This document shows, one piece after another, positions 14,255-14,998 of a DNA stretch of 14,998 nucleotides. The DNA is from Microbacterium sp. (GTDB lineage Bacteria; Actinomycetota; Actinomycetes; Actinomycetales; Microbacteriaceae), in assembly GCA_003524435.1 (NCBI GenBank), contig DQHP01000082.1, positions 1 to 14,998 of the forward strand. The letters run 5' to 3'. Each line of letters starts with the position of its first letter. Positions within the stretch are counted from its first letter, which is position 1. Made by a program: the position numbers and the translations under genes. The notes below the pieces were generated by a model, which saw only the letters and a program-made list of their open reading frames with translations, had not been told where the DNA came from and made no database searches.

Positions 14255-14998
14255 TCAGTGCCCCGTAAAGCGAGGTTTGCGTTTCTCTTGGAACGCCGCG
14301 AAGCCCTCGCGGTAATCCGCGGTGTCGCGCAGGGTGGTTTGGTTCGCGTTCTCTTCGGCAACGGCATCCCACAGCGTCAACCGCTCGTCACGGATGCGAG
14401 CGATCAGCTGCTTGCTGGCGAGGAACGACTGAGTAGCGCCGCTGGCGGCGCGTTCTGCGGCGGCGGCCGTGGCATCCTGCACTTCGTCGGCCGGGAACAC
14501 CTGCGAGAACAAGCCCGACTGCACCGTTTCCGCGCCGCTCATCAGCCGCCCGGTGTAGATGAGATCGAGAGTCTTATGCGCGCCGAGACGTTCGTAGAAC
14601 AGCGAGTGTCCGCCGGAGTCGAGCGTCGCGCCGAGAGCAGCGAAGGGCGATCCGATCTTCGCGGTGTCTGAGACGTAGACGACGTCGGTGGCGATTAGCA
14701 GGCCGAGCCCGACGCCCAGGCATGCTCCGTGTGCGGTAGCGAACGTCGGCGCCGGAAATGCTGACATCTTCTTCAGGAGCGGTGTGACGAGGCCGCTGAG
14801 GTATCCGGTCGCGTCGTCCGTTGCGGGGTCCACGCCGGCGATGTCGCGTCCCGCGCAGAATCCAGGCCCTTCGCCGCGGAGCACCAGTGCCCGCACCCCG
14901 GCGGCCGCGGCTTCGTCGTAGGCGTCGCCCAGTTGGGTGAGGGCTCGTTCGTCGAGCGCGTTGCGCTTGTCCGGTGCGTTCAGCACCACGTGGGCGAC
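14255..14998 (-). CDS. Enoyl-CoA hydratase/isomerase (crotonase) family protein; 5' end cut by window
   Basis: The frame is open to the right edge and begins inside the typical first strand (VAHVVLNAPDKRNALDERAL), so only a few N-terminal residues are missing. GTG at 14989 is the first in-frame start inside the window, not necessarily the true one. Numbering from it (244 aa), GPGFCAGRDI (41-50) and HGACLGVGLGLL (87-98) form the CoA and oxyanion-hole region. The two catalytic glutamates of true hydratases are replaced by Gly96 and Phe116 (IGSPFAALG). Asp124 in ATLDSGG matches the catalytic Asp position of PaaG-type isomerases (PDSGG). It therefore probably isomerises, or otherwise acts on, an acyl-CoA rather than hydrating it; a 1,2-epoxyphenylacetyl-CoA isomerase is one option. 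The C-terminus (FAAFQEKRKPRFTGH) is complete and family-typical. No pathway neighbours are visible. Confidence 0.9.
   Translation of the reverse strand, partial: VAHVVLNAPDKRNALDERALTQLGDAYDEAAAAGVRALVLRGEGPGFCAGRDIAGVDPATDDATGYLSGLVTPLLKKMSAFPAPTFATAHGACLGVGLGLLIATDVVYVSDTAKIGSPFAALGATLDSGGHSLFYERLGAHKTLDLIYTGRLMSGAETVQSGLFSQVFPADEVQDATAAAAERAASGATQSFLASKQLIARIRDERLTLWDAVAEENANQTTLRDTADYREGFAAFQEKRKPRFTGH

Overview
The window is ordinary-looking chromosomal DNA from a high-GC Gram-positive actinobacterium, most likely a member of the Microbacteriaceae such as Microbacterium. This is an inference from four things: a mycosin-type subtilase, a HAIR-type heat-shock operator before a clpB-like gene, an LPxTG-type wall-anchored glycosidase, and heavy use of the hexamer GGATGC/GCATCC. 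I see no rRNA, tRNA, CRISPR array, insertion sequence or prophage, and no clearly new multi-gene system. The most interesting signals are smaller: a subtilase that has lost its catalytic residues, a crotonase lacking both hydratase glutamates, a dispersed repeat spliced in frame into pntA, and a very large GH92 mannosidase with changed active-site surroundings.

Layout from left to right. Positions 1-1064 (+) hold the 3' part of a mycosin-like S8 protein with a C-terminal membrane anchor. A promoter with a perfect 10-bp inverted repeat matching the HspR operator core follows, and then an N-domain-less ClpB-type disaggregase (1139-3298, +). Two minus-strand genes come next: a three-helix small membrane protein (3450-3731) and an NAD(P)-binding atypical SDR/epimerase-like protein (3994-4890). 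After a divergent spacer lies the tightly coupled pntA-pntB operon (5076-8080, +) for the proton-translocating transhydrogenase; the two genes overlap by 4 bases. A strong 14-bp stem terminator ends that operon and lies partly inside the convergent lipoprotein gene (8115-8549, -). From 8807 to 14173 (+) runs one gene of about 1,788 codons: secretion signal, GH92 alpha-mannosidase, two beta-sandwich-like repeats, FIVAR-like helices, two CBM6-like modules, more FIVAR-like helices, FN3, an unnamed beta domain, and an LPGTG sorting signal. A hairpin separates it from a convergent enoyl-CoA hydratase/isomerase-family gene cut by the right edge (14255-14998, -).

The genes do not form one pathway. 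They are separate units: the possible edge of a type VII secretion locus (mycosin), protein disaggregation under heat shock (ClpB), NADPH/NADH balance (PntAB), surface glycan degradation (GH92) and acyl-CoA metabolism (crotonase). No gene-free stretch exceeds 300 bases. The two largest gaps, about 3732-3993 and 8550-8806, hold only hairpins and candidate regulatory sites.
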